DNA of 64,000 nt, taken from the NCBI GenBank assembly GCA_964452355.1, contig CAYVKV010000003.1, forward strand, positions 1-64,000, in the 5' to 3' direction. Source of the DNA: UBA1450 sp964452355. GTDB taxonomy: Bacteria; Patescibacteriota; Microgenomatia; UBA1406; GWC2-37-13. Shown one piece after another: positions 8,183 through 15,774 of this stretch; within the stretch, counting starts at the first letter, position 1; each line of letters starts with the position of its first letter. The notes below the pieces were generated by a model. The model was not told the DNA's origin. It saw only the letters and a program-made list of their open reading frames with translations, and ran no database searches. The position numbers and the translations under genes were made by a program.

Positions 8183-8917
8183 ATGTCGAAACAAAACAGT
8201 ATGAAAAATGTTGAAGTTCTCTTTGAAATGGGTGCTCATCTTGGGCACAACAAAAGCCGACTTCACCCAAAAGCACGCAAAAACGTGTATCAAATCGTAA
8301 ATAAAACTTCCATTATTGACCTTACAAAGACCGTTGAACAGCTTGATGCCGCAAAAAAATACCTCGCACAAGTTGCAGCCGATGGAAAAATAATTCTTGT
8401 TGTCGGTACAAAAAAAACAGCAAGCGCTTTCACGAAAGAATATTGTGGAGCCAAAAATATCGCATACGTATCATCAAAATGGCTGCCCGGACTTCTCACG
8501 AACTTCAAAATGATCATGAAAAATGTCCAAAAACTAAAGGAAATGAGAGAGCAGATCACAACAGGGGAAGCAAAAGTATTTGTCAAGCATGAACGAACCC
8601 AAATGTCCAAAAAAATTACAAAACTTGAGCGACTGTTTTCAGGAATTGAACTCTTGGACAAACGCCCTGATTGTATGTTTATCGTAGATATACGAAAAGA
8701 AAAAAATGCCGTGAAAGAAGCAAAAGAATTTAATATTCCCATAGTCGGGATTGCAGATACAAATGCCGATCCAAATACCATCGATTACCCGGTCGTTGTA
8801 AATGATGATGATAGTACCGTAGTCAAACATATCATGACCGAACTGCTTGAGGAATATTCGAAAAACATGAACAAGCCAGAACCAAAGACCGTTTCAAAGA
8901 CAGCGCCAAAAGCTTAA
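8183..8917 (+). CDS. rpsB: 30S ribosomal protein S2 (uS2)
   Basis: This small-subunit protein sits at the head-body junction of the 30S particle. Diagnostic segments are LFEMGAHLGHNKSRLHPK near the start, LVVGTKKTAS, KWLPGLLTNF, RPDCMFIVDI, and VGIADTNADPNTIDYPV. It has 244 residues from the chosen ATG and a Lys-rich tail (KPEPKTVSKTAPKA). An ATG two codons upstream (8177) lies too close to the -10 box to be in the message. tsf follows after 22 bases, the usual order. Confidence 0.96.
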   Translation: MSKQNSMKNVEVLFEMGAHLGHNKSRLHPKARKNVYQIVNKTSIIDLTKTVEQLDAAKKYLAQVAADGKIILVVGTKKTASAFTKEYCGAKNIAYVSSKWLPGLLTNFKMIMKNVQKLKEMREQITTGEAKVFVKHERTQMSKKITKLERLFSGIELLDKRPDCMFIVDIRKEKNAVKEAKEFNIPIVGIADTNADPNTIDYPVVVNDDDSTVVKHIMTELLEEYSKNMNKPEPKTVSKTAPKA

Positions 8918-8939
8918 ACTAAAAAAATACATTTCTTCT

Positions 8940-9395
8940 ATGATCGACTATACAAAACTCAAACAACTCAGAAGCGAGTCGCAAGTATCATTTTCTTTAT
9001 GTAAAAAAGCACTGGAAGAAAGTGATAATGACATAGAGAAATCAATGAAACTTTTAAAAAAGTGGGGTATTGAAAAAGCTGAAAAAAAAGCCGACCGAGA
9101 AACAAAAGCAGGCGGCATCTTTAGCTATATACATCACAATATGAAAATTGCATCACTTGTCGAGCTTCAATCTGAAACTGACTTTGTCTCGGGAAATGCT
9201 GATTTTAAAAAACTAGGGAGTGAAATTGCTATGCAAGCTGCATCCGTTCCGGCAGAAGATCTTTCGGAATTCCTTCTTCAAGACTATATTCGAGAACCGG
9301 GAAAAACAATTGATAGTCTTGTCAAAGATGCCATTCTTAAATTCGGCGAGAACATCAAAATCGCACGAATTCTGCGCTGGCAACTTGGTGAGTAA
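8940..9395 (+). CDS. tsf: Elongation factor Ts (short form)
   Basis: This is the guanine-nucleotide exchange factor for EF-Tu. It has 151 residues, against about 200 in Thermus and 283 in E. coli. The N-terminal UBA-like domain is present (LRSESQVSFSLCKKALEE). So is the diagnostic EF-Tu contact loop QSETDFVSGNADF. Only one core subdomain remains, ending IARILRW. The frame closes cleanly and frr starts 41 bases later, so the shortness is native, as in other reduced genomes. pyrH, usually between tsf and frr, is absent here. Confidence 0.92.
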   Translation: MIDYTKLKQLRSESQVSFSLCKKALEESDNDIEKSMKLLKKWGIEKAEKKADRETKAGGIFSYIHHNMKIASLVELQSETDFVSGNADFKKLGSEIAMQAASVPAEDLSEFLLQDYIREPGKTIDSLVKDAILKFGENIKIARILRWQLGE

Positions 9396-9424
9396 AAAGG
9401 ATTTTATTCTCTCCAAACTCATGC

Positions 9425-9430
9425 TACAAT
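9425..9430 (+). promoter_or_regulatory. -10 box directly upstream of frr (leaderless start)
   Basis: TACAAT ends 6 bases before the frr ATG at 9437, so a transcript started here would begin at or next to the start codon. The -35 region (TTTTAT, 9402-9407) is weak. Confidence 0.4.
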
Positions 9431-9436
9431 GTTCAC

Positions 9437-9994
9437 ATGCATGATCTCATTCTTTCTTTCAAATCAGAAGCTGATAAACACATTGCAAATGTTAGTACAG
9501 AACTCAAAGGTATTCGTACGGGTCGCGCACATACCGGCATGGTTGAAAGCATGACGATTGAAGCCTATGGTGGTACCAAAATGAAACTGATAGAGCTTTC
9601 ATCAATCACGACCGAATCAACCGATGCACTGATCATCACGCCATTTGACCCATCTACCATACCCGATATTGAAAAAGGGATACTTTCCTCACCAATTGGA
9701 CTCAATCCACAAACACAAGGTCATCGGATCATTGTCCGAGTTCCGCCCCTTTCTGAAGAACAGAGAATTAAATATGTAAAAGTAGTATCTCAATTGGTTG
9801 AAGAAGCAAAAAATCAAGTGCGATATGAACGCGATACCATCAGGAAGAAAATTAAAAACAGGGAGGATGCGAAAGAAATGACCGAGGATGACCGGTATCG
9901 ATTAGAAAAAGAAGTTGATGAACTTACCGGGAAGCTAAACAGTGAGCTTCAGTCCATCAAGGAACACAAAGAGCAAGAAATCATGGAGGTATAA
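9437..9994 (+). CDS. frr: Ribosome recycling factor
   Basis: With EF-G this factor splits post-termination ribosomes. The 185-residue length is normal. Family segments are LKGIRTGRAHTGMVESM, YGGTKMKLIELSSI, TPFDPSTIPDIEKGI, and the long helical region RVPPLSEEQRIKYVK to RDTIRKKIKNREDAK. The C-terminal helix ends HKEQEIMEV. It follows tsf and may have its own leaderless promoter. A site-2 protease gene comes next after 46 bases. Confidence 0.96.
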   Translation: MHDLILSFKSEADKHIANVSTELKGIRTGRAHTGMVESMTIEAYGGTKMKLIELSSITTESTDALIITPFDPSTIPDIEKGILSSPIGLNPQTQGHRIIVRVPPLSEEQRIKYVKVVSQLVEEAKNQVRYERDTIRKKIKNREDAKEMTEDDRYRLEKEVDELTGKLNSELQSIKEHKEQEIMEV

Positions 9995-10040
9995 AAAATG
10001 ATCTGCCAAATGCTCCATTATTTATATTTATAACTTATAC

Positions 10041-11123
10041 ATGCTAACTGCACTAACGTTTCTCATCATACTCATTATTCTTGTCCTGATTCATGAACTT
10101 GGTCACTTTATTGCGGCAAAAAAAAGTGGTGTCCTTGTTGAAGAATTTGGATTTGGGTTTCCTCCGCGCATTTTTGGGAAAAAAATTGGTGAAACGATAT
10201 ATAGCATAAATCTCATTCCATTGGGAGGATTTGTGAAACTCTATGGAGAAGAGTATCACGAAGGCAAAAAAAAGACTTCAACAAAAAGTGATATTCCTTC
10301 CAGCCGAGCATTTGTAAATAAAACCCCCCTTCAAAAAACTATTATTATCACGGCAGGCGTCATCATGAATTTTTTTCTGGGATGGACACTGCTTTCCATA
10401 CTCTTTACTCAAGGAGTCCCATCTCCTGCAGGAGTCACGATAAGTACGGTTCAAAAAAATACCCCGGCTTCAGAAGCAGGGCTAATGGTTGACGATCTAC
10501 TGGTATCAATTGCTCATAAAGATACAACAGTTGAAATTCAATCTACTGAGGATTTGGTCAAATCAACACAAACATTTGCAGATCTTGAAACAATCCTTAC
10601 CGTCAATCGGGCGGGAAAAGATATAAGCGTTTCTATTGTTCCTCGTTCAAACCCACCAAAAGGAGAGGGTTCATTTGGCGTCGTCATCGAGCAAAAAATA
10701 GAATTGGTACGTCATCCTTGGTATACAGCGCCTTACTACGGCTTCATTGAATCGGTGACCATGGTTAAAACAATCGGTTATGAAATACTCAAAATTCCAG
10801 CGCAACTTATTACAAAACAATCCACCGATGTACAGTTTACCGGACCGATCGGTATCGCAAAAGTGATCGGAGAAGCGCGACAATTTGGATTCACCGCCCT
10901 CATGCAAATAACGGCAATCCTTTCTTTAAACCTTGCAGTGATCAATATTTTGCCGTTTCCCGCACTTGACGGCGGACGACAAGTATTCATTTTTTATGAG
11001 TGGATTACCGGAAAACGAACAAATCAAAATCTTGAGCATTACCTGAATCTCATTGGCATCATTCTGTTACTAGCGCTCAGCGCAGTGATCACCATTTTTG
11101 ATATTCAAAAATTTTGGGGATAA
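10041..11123 (+). CDS. rseP: Site-2 intramembrane zinc metalloprotease (RseP type)
   Basis: This is a membrane-embedded M50 protease that cuts transmembrane segments of anti-sigma factors or signal-peptide remnants. The zinc motif HELGH is at 18-22 in the first membrane helix, followed by a conserved PLGGFVKLYGE loop. A PDZ domain lies at about 125-205 (NTPASEAGLMVDDLL). The second active-site motif LPFPALDGGR is near residue 300. The 360-residue length with one PDZ domain fits the short RseP/RasP class. The C-terminal codons overlap a possible upstream start of the next gene, so that start is moved to 11134. Confidence 0.93.
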   Translation: MLTALTFLIILIILVLIHELGHFIAAKKSGVLVEEFGFGFPPRIFGKKIGETIYSINLIPLGGFVKLYGEEYHEGKKKTSTKSDIPSSRAFVNKTPLQKTIIITAGVIMNFFLGWTLLSILFTQGVPSPAGVTISTVQKNTPASEAGLMVDDLLVSIAHKDTTVEIQSTEDLVKSTQTFADLETILTVNRAGKDISVSIVPRSNPPKGEGSFGVVIEQKIELVRHPWYTAPYYGFIESVTMVKTIGYEILKIPAQLITKQSTDVQFTGPIGIAKVIGEARQFGFTALMQITAILSLNLAVINILPFPALDGGRQVFIFYEWITGKRTNQNLEHYLNLIGIILLLALSAVITIFDIQKFWG

Positions 11124-11133
11124 AATAATTAAC

Positions 11134-11685
11134 ATGAACTTAAAATATAGAAATATCACCATATCCGGCGGCGTTGCAGTTGGAAAAAATACCCTGCATG
11201 CAAATCTTAAAAGCTACCTTGAGCCGATGGGATGGACTTTTACGTCAGGTGGAAAACTTTTGAGAGATTTTGCAAAGGAATATGTGCAACCGCTTGCAAG
11301 CTTAGCCCCCGATACCTTTCACCATGAACTTGATGATCGAACAAAAAAATTGCTTGCAAAGGGAAATTATGTGATTGAGGCATGGCTTGCGGGATTTATG
11401 GCAAAAGACCGAGCAGACACACTTCGAGTATTTTTACACTGTCAAAACGATGCGCTCAAAATTGATCGAGTCGCAAATCGAGACAACATAAGCATTGATG
11501 ATGCGAAAAAATATATCAAAGAACGTGAAGAAGGAAATTTTACTGAATGGAAACGAATTTATGGTGATTATGATTTTTTTGATCCAAAATACTACCATGC
11601 ATCGATAGATACGTATTCTTCCGGACCTCACGAAACCGTGGGTATTGTGCTTGACAAATTGGGGTATATACATAACAATAAATAA
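11134..11685 (+). CDS. Cytidylate kinase-like P-loop kinase
   Basis: This 183-residue nucleotide kinase has a P-loop variant, GGVAVGKNT, close to the N-terminus. Next come the strand-helix FTSGGKLLRDFAKE and a substrate region with VIEAWLAGFMAKDRADTLRVFL. A lid-like RVANRDN.SIDDAKKYIKERE follows, in the pattern of archaeal-type cytidylate kinases. It may supply CDP/dCDP. ATG 11134 is used because an earlier in-frame start at 11098 lies inside rseP. A coiled-coil gene begins 1 base after its stop. Confidence 0.72.
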   Translation: MNLKYRNITISGGVAVGKNTLHANLKSYLEPMGWTFTSGGKLLRDFAKEYVQPLASLAPDTFHHELDDRTKKLLAKGNYVIEAWLAGFMAKDRADTLRVFLHCQNDALKIDRVANRDNISIDDAKKYIKEREEGNFTEWKRIYGDYDFFDPKYYHASIDTYSSGPHETVGIVLDKLGYIHNNK

Positions 11686-11686
11686 C

Positions 11687-12238
11687 ATGTCACTTACAAA
11701 AAAAGATTTACAATCAATAGAAAACATCGTTCACGGTTCTGAAAATAGACTTGATGTGAGAGTCCAGGGAGTTGAGAGTAAACTTGATAAGAAGATTCAA
11801 GCGCTCGAAGAAAAGGTCCAAAGCGTTGAGAGTAAACTTGAGAAGAAGATACAAGACACATCAACAGTGCTTGAAGAACGAGTCCAAAGCGTTGAGAGTA
11901 AACTTGATAAGAAGATTCAAGACACATCAACAGTGCTTGAAGAACGAGTCCAAAGCGTTGAAAGTAAACTTGGGAAGAAGATACGCAATGCTGAAAAGAG
12001 ACTTGATTCGAAGCTTTCAAAAAAAATCATCAACTCTGAAAATAGTCTAAAAGAATTCGTAAAAAGCCAACTATCAAGCCAATTCAAAATACAAAAAATG
12101 GTTTTAGATACTCAATTGAGAGGAATTAATTCCCAGTTTGATCATTTTAAAAAAATTACTACCAAGAACTCTCAAGAAATTTTGACATTAAAAGAACACG
12201 TGGATGAAATTGATGAAAGAATGCAAATGCACCCATAA
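11687..12238 (+). CDS. Repetitive coiled-coil protein of unknown function
   Basis: This 183-residue, highly charged protein is almost entirely heptad-like. It is built from near-identical units VQSVESKLxKKIQDTSTVLEE repeated about three times, then KRLDSKLSKKIINSENSLK. There is no signal peptide or membrane segment. The DNA holds 66-bp tandem repeats at 11816-11947 plus partial copies on each side, so copy number may vary between strains. A structural or scaffold role is possible; no family is assigned. ATG 11687 follows the previous stop by 1 base. Confidence 0.65.
   Translation: MSLTKKDLQSIENIVHGSENRLDVRVQGVESKLDKKIQALEEKVQSVESKLEKKIQDTSTVLEERVQSVESKLDKKIQDTSTVLEERVQSVESKLGKKIRNAEKRLDSKLSKKIINSENSLKEFVKSQLSSQFKIQKMVLDTQLRGINSQFDHFKKITTKNSQEILTLKEHVDEIDERMQMHP
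11816..11947 (+). repeat. Two 66-bp tandem repeats inside the coiled-coil gene
   Basis: Units start with GTCCAAAGCGTTGAGAGTAA at 11816 and 11882 and differ at only two positions. A related 54-bp unit precedes at 11762 and a partial unit follows at 11948. Each unit encodes 22 residues, roughly three heptads, so gain or loss keeps both frame and coiled-coil phase. Confidence 0.85.
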
Positions 12239-12243
12239 TGACA

Positions 12244-12271
12244 TTGATTCTTTCAAATATTTTTGTATAAT
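12244..12271 (+). promoter_or_regulatory. Promoter of the proS T-box leader
   Basis: TTGATT (12244-12249), a 16-base spacer and a perfect TATAAT (12266-12271) place the start near 12278. The transcript would then carry the whole T-box leader before proS. Confidence 0.65.
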
Positions 12272-12276
12272 CATTC

Positions 12277-12470
12277 CACAAAGCGTCATAGTTTGGTTCC
12301 CAGCCAGACAATCTCGATAAAAATCGGGAACGTTGCGTGCGATGTCACTCAATAGAGTAACAGAGTCGGTTACAAAGATTCTTATGGCAACATAAGATTA
12401 AAACAAGGTGGTACCGCGAGAATACTCGTCCTTGTCCCGACGTAAAGTCGAGATATTGACGAGTTTTTTT
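12277..12470 (+). ncRNA. T-box leader (tRNA-sensing riboswitch) of proS
   Basis: The conserved T-box AAGGTGGTACCGCG is at 12405-12418. Its antiterminator partner is CCTTGT (12430-12435), pairing with ACAAGG (12403-12408). The bulge TGGT would pair with a tRNA 3' end of the form A-CCA; tRNA-Pro in this window has discriminator A. The competing terminator is ACTCGTC (12424-12430)/GACGAGT (12458-12464) plus T7. Upstream hairpins are GTAAC/GTTAC (12357-12372) and CTTATG/CATAAG (12381-12396). A short stem I is suggested at 12278-12339. CCC/CCA triplets at 12299-12302 are candidate specifiers, not proven. Confidence 0.87.
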
Positions 12471-12532
12471 ATGGGAAAAAATGACGGCACAATAAAAGCT
12501 AGTAATTATTAACATTTGGTATACTAACAACT

Positions 12533-14245
12533 ATGCTCTATTCAAGACTATTTGGAAAAACAATAAGAGAACCACGATCCGATATGAAGTTGGCTTCGCA
12601 CAAACTTTTATATCAAGCGGGGTTTGTAAGCGAATTATCTGCGGGAAGATATGAATATTTACCGTTAGGCTTTATTGTCTGGCAAAAAATAATCAACATA
12701 ATTGATGAAGAGATGAAGGCAATTGGTTCACAGCGTATGAGCATACCGCTCCTTCATCCCATGGATATCTGGAAAAAAACAAACCGTGATAAAGCATGGG
12801 GCAATCTCCTTATGAAATTAGAGGATGCGCGTGGTTCTGAGTTTGCGCTGAGCGCTACCGGTGAAGGAGTGATCACTGAAATGGTAAACGCTCAAAACCC
12901 AAGTTATAGAGATTTACCGATTGTCCTTCATCAAACCATAAATAAATTCCGTGATGAGATGCGTGTTCGAGGAGGTCTCCTTCGCCTTCGAGAATTTACC
13001 ATGAAAGATGCCTATTCGTACAATGCATCGGAGGAAGATTTCATGAAAACGTATCATGATTTTTATAAAGCATATGGGATTATTTGTGATCGACTTGAAC
13101 TTGAGTATCGTGCCGTAATTGCAGATAGTGGAGCGCTTGGTGGCGACTATAGTCATGAATTTCAGATTGAATGTGAAGCGGGAGAAGATGAAATAATAAC
13201 ATGCGAGAAATGTGACTATGCAGCAAATATCGAAAAAGCTGAATTTGTGAGAGAAAAGATCAATCAAGACGAAGAATTAAAAGAAATGAAAATTGTTGAC
13301 CAAAAATGGGAAGAGGCACAAAGTATTCAAGAAATGGTGCAGTTCTATGGCAAGCCTGCAAATAACATGATCAAAACAATTGTGTATAAAAGATCAGATG
13401 GAAGATTGGTGTTGGGAGTTGTCACCGGAAATCTTGCAGTAAACCCGATAAAATTGGCACATGCTGTCGGTGAAAATGAGTTAACTCAAGCTGAAAAAAA
13501 AGATTTGGATTCAATAGGTGCAATAGCTGGAGCGGTTCATGCGTGGGGGTATGAGGAACACAAAGACAACATTACGTTTGTTGTTGACCATTCAATTCTA
13601 GAAGCTCGCAACTTATTCGGAGGATTTAAAACCAAAACGAACGATCCAAGACACGTGAATTACGGAAGAGATTTCAAACATGAAATTGAAGCCGACATTG
13701 CCGATCCATATGACGGGGCACAATGCACTAAATGTGCAGGAAATTTGAAGCGCACCAGAACTATTGAGTTTGGACATATTTTTAAATATGATCATTTTTA
13801 TACTGAAAAACACGATGGCTTCTTTACCGATCGCGATGGTTCAAAAAAACTGATGTATATGGGCGCATATGGAATTGGGATTGACCGAGCAATCGCAACA
13901 ATCGTCGAAAAACACCATGATGACAAGGGAATCATCTGGCCCACGCAAGTAGCCCCTTACCTCGTACATTTGATTGGTCTTGATCTGCAAGATTCAGTAA
14001 TAAAAGCGAAGGTTGAAAAACTATACCACCAACTATTGGACGCAGGAATAGAAGTGTTATATGATGACCGTGAAGAAGCTCGTGCAGGAGAAAAATTTGC
14101 CAATGCAGATCTGATTGGGAACCCGATTAGACTGGTGATCTCAAAAAGAACAGAGGATAAGATTGAATGGAAAAAGAGAAATGAGAAGGAAAATGAATTG
14201 ATAAGCGCTGATGAAGTTATGACTCGAATTCAAACACTGAAGTAA
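12533..14245 (+). CDS. proS: Prolyl-tRNA synthetase (bacterial type)
   Basis: This class II synthetase charges tRNA-Pro. At 570 residues it is the bacterial ProS form with an editing-type insertion between motifs 2 and 3 (about 220-400). Motif 1 lies around GFIVWQKI and motif 2 is MRVRGGLLRLREFTMKDAY. Motif 3 is GAYGIGIDRAIATIVE, followed by a C-terminal anticodon-binding domain with DDREEARAGEKFANADLIG. It is preceded by a T-box leader with a terminator at 12424-12470. A second -10 box TATACT (12520-12525) 7 bases before ATG could give a leaderless bypass transcript. Confidence 0.96.
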   Translation: MLYSRLFGKTIREPRSDMKLASHKLLYQAGFVSELSAGRYEYLPLGFIVWQKIINIIDEEMKAIGSQRMSIPLLHPMDIWKKTNRDKAWGNLLMKLEDARGSEFALSATGEGVITEMVNAQNPSYRDLPIVLHQTINKFRDEMRVRGGLLRLREFTMKDAYSYNASEEDFMKTYHDFYKAYGIICDRLELEYRAVIADSGALGGDYSHEFQIECEAGEDEIITCEKCDYAANIEKAEFVREKINQDEELKEMKIVDQKWEEAQSIQEMVQFYGKPANNMIKTIVYKRSDGRLVLGVVTGNLAVNPIKLAHAVGENELTQAEKKDLDSIGAIAGAVHAWGYEEHKDNITFVVDHSILEARNLFGGFKTKTNDPRHVNYGRDFKHEIEADIADPYDGAQCTKCAGNLKRTRTIEFGHIFKYDHFYTEKHDGFFTDRDGSKKLMYMGAYGIGIDRAIATIVEKHHDDKGIIWPTQVAPYLVHLIGLDLQDSVIKAKVEKLYHQLLDAGIEVLYDDREEARAGEKFANADLIGNPIRLVISKRTEDKIEWKKRNEKENELISADEVMTRIQTLK

Positions 14246-14246
14246 T

Positions 14247-15083
14247 ATGGCAAAAACAATCGTCACACACCTGTCACCAGATCTTGATGCCATCACCTCT
14301 TCATGGCTCGTCAAACGCTATATGCCGGGGTGGGAGAGTGCCGATCACGCCTTTGTCCCCGCAGGTGAAACGCTTGATGGAAAAAAACCTGATGAAAATG
14401 CCGAAATTATTCATGTTGATACCGGACTCGGTAACTATGACCATCATCAATTCTCCGAGCGACTTTCTGCCACAAAACGGGTGTTTGACTATTTGGCGGA
14501 AGAAGGTTTGATTAAAGAAAGAGATTTTAATGCGATTGAGCAAATGGTTTCATTTGTCACCGAAATAGACAACTTTGGTGAGGTCCATTTTCCAGATCCT
14601 ACCGATGTAAAGTATTCATTCATGATTCATGAGTTTATTTATCCATTACGGGGACTCCTCAGTTCTGACGCAGAGCTTGTGAATATGACCATGCTCATTC
14701 TTGACAGCATTCTCTATACGATTAAAAATGACCTCAAAGCAGAGGATGAAATCAGAGGGGGTGTCGTTCTGAAAACCCCATGGGGCAAAACACTTTTGAT
14801 GGAAATTCAAAATGAATCAGCCGTCAAATTTGCGCTAAAAAAAGGATTTGATATGGTAGTACGCCGTGATCCCGAAAATCATACCATACGGATAAAGACA
14901 CAACCTGACCCAAAATCAGATCTCACCCCGTTATACGAAAAAATGCTTCAAGTTGATCCAAAAGCAACCTGGTTTTTACATGCTTCCAAAAATATGCTGC
15001 TGAATGGATCTTCGAAAAACCCAAATAGCATCCCATCAGCCCTTTCACTTTCTCGTCTGATTGAAATACTCAAAAAAATGTAA
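14247..15083 (+). CDS. DHH-motif phosphoesterase-like protein
   Basis: This 278-residue protein has motifs reminiscent of DHH-superfamily metal-dependent phosphoesterases. THLSPDLDAI at the N-terminus matches the H..PD.D metal motif. IHVDTGLGNYDHHQF at about 55-69 contains a D-H-H triplet. FVTEIDNFGEV supplies a further Asp. The classic DHHA1 C-terminal domain is not evident. A nuclease or phosphodiesterase activity is possible, but the family is divergent and the substrate unknown. It begins 1 base after proS ends and is likely co-expressed. Confidence 0.5.
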   Translation: MAKTIVTHLSPDLDAITSSWLVKRYMPGWESADHAFVPAGETLDGKKPDENAEIIHVDTGLGNYDHHQFSERLSATKRVFDYLAEEGLIKERDFNAIEQMVSFVTEIDNFGEVHFPDPTDVKYSFMIHEFIYPLRGLLSSDAELVNMTMLILDSILYTIKNDLKAEDEIRGGVVLKTPWGKTLLMEIQNESAVKFALKKGFDMVVRRDPENHTIRIKTQPDPKSDLTPLYEKMLQVDPKATWFLHASKNMLLNGSSKNPNSIPSALSLSRLIEILKKM

Positions 15084-15100
15084 TAGAATACGGTAGTCTT

Positions 15101-15158
15101 GTTAAAGAGTTTCGTCGTAGTTGTGTGTTCTTCTTTTGTCTTAGAGGTTTACTTTAAC
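15101..15158 (+). promoter_or_regulatory. Inverted repeat in the rpsU 5' region
   Basis: GTTAAAG (15101-15107) pairs with CTTTAAC (15152-15158), extendable to 9 bp with one G-T pair, across a 44-base loop. It lies in the 135-base gap before rpsU, unusually long for this tightly packed cluster. A leader controlling S21 synthesis is possible but only inferred. Confidence 0.35.
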
Positions 15159-15218
15159 GACATTCGTAAGCCACATGATGTTTCGACCAATATTTGAAAG
15201 AGGGGTGTAATATTAATT

Positions 15219-15404
15219 ATGGTAGTCGTATCAAATAGAAAAGGAAGGTCTTCAGACAATCTGTTCCGAGAGTTTAGTCGTCGTTTTTTTGACTCTAAAA
15301 TTGTAGACGAAGTTCGCGCCAGAATGTACTACAAGCGTCCATCACAAGTAAAAAAAGAGGAAAAAATTGAACAGATAAAAAATCGTCATAAAAAACGATC
15401 GTAA
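15219..15404 (+). CDS. rpsU: 30S ribosomal protein S21 (bS21)
   Basis: This 61-residue basic protein matches S21. It starts MVVVSNRKGRSSDNLFREFS, continues with RARMYYKRPSQ (the family RR.YYEKPS segment), and ends in a Lys/Arg-rich tail. S21 contacts the 3' end of 16S rRNA and helps mRNA initiation. The ybeY-like gene follows after 4 bases. Short length, composition and motif order make the call firm despite its size. Confidence 0.88.
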   Translation: MVVVSNRKGRSSDNLFREFSRRFFDSKIVDEVRARMYYKRPSQVKKEEKIEQIKNRHKKRS

Positions 15405-15408
15405 TCGT

Positions 15409-15765
15409 ATGATCAATATATTTAGCTCGTCACGCTATAAAATCACCAAGCCAAATCTGGAACAGTTTGCCCAGGCTCAGCTTGATAAGCATCATGTGGC
15501 AAGAACGTCTGCCTTAAACATCGCATTTGTGGGAAAGCGCAAAATGAAGGCTATAGCTTTACAATACAAAAATGAGGATGTTGCGCTTCCCGTTCTTTCA
15601 TTTTCATATCTACGCGACCCCATAAGCTCAACCGACAATGTCATTGGTGAAGTTGTCATTTGTTACCCACAGGCAGTACTTCTTGCTGCAGAGCGAGACA
15701 AACGAGTTGAGCCGATGTTGAATCAGCTCATCGAACATGGAATACAGAATATATTCTTAAAATAA
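15409..15765 (+). CDS. ybeY: YbeY-like rRNA maturation protein lacking the zinc-binding tail
   Basis: The 118-residue sequence follows YbeY: an LNIAFVGKRKMKAIALQYK strand-helix (L.I..V....M..LN), VLSFSY, then GEVVICYP.AVLLAAE, and finally LIEHGIQNIFLK. YbeY normally ends this region with HG.LHL.GYDH, three histidines binding the catalytic metal. Here only the first His survives (EHG), the second position is Asn, and the protein stops before the third. dnaX starts 9 bases later, with no frameshifted remainder. It is either non-catalytic or uses other ligands. Neighbours rpsU and dnaX are plausible for a ribosome-linked role. Confidence 0.72.
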   Translation: MINIFSSSRYKITKPNLEQFAQAQLDKHHVARTSALNIAFVGKRKMKAIALQYKNEDVALPVLSFSYLRDPISSTDNVIGEVVICYPQAVLLAAERDKRVEPMLNQLIEHGIQNIFLK

Positions 15766-15774
15766 CATACCTGA

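Noticed and set aside
11762..12000. CRISPR-like array suggested by regular repeats
   Set aside because: The units are contiguous, in frame and coding for coiled coil; there are no unique spacers or cas genes.
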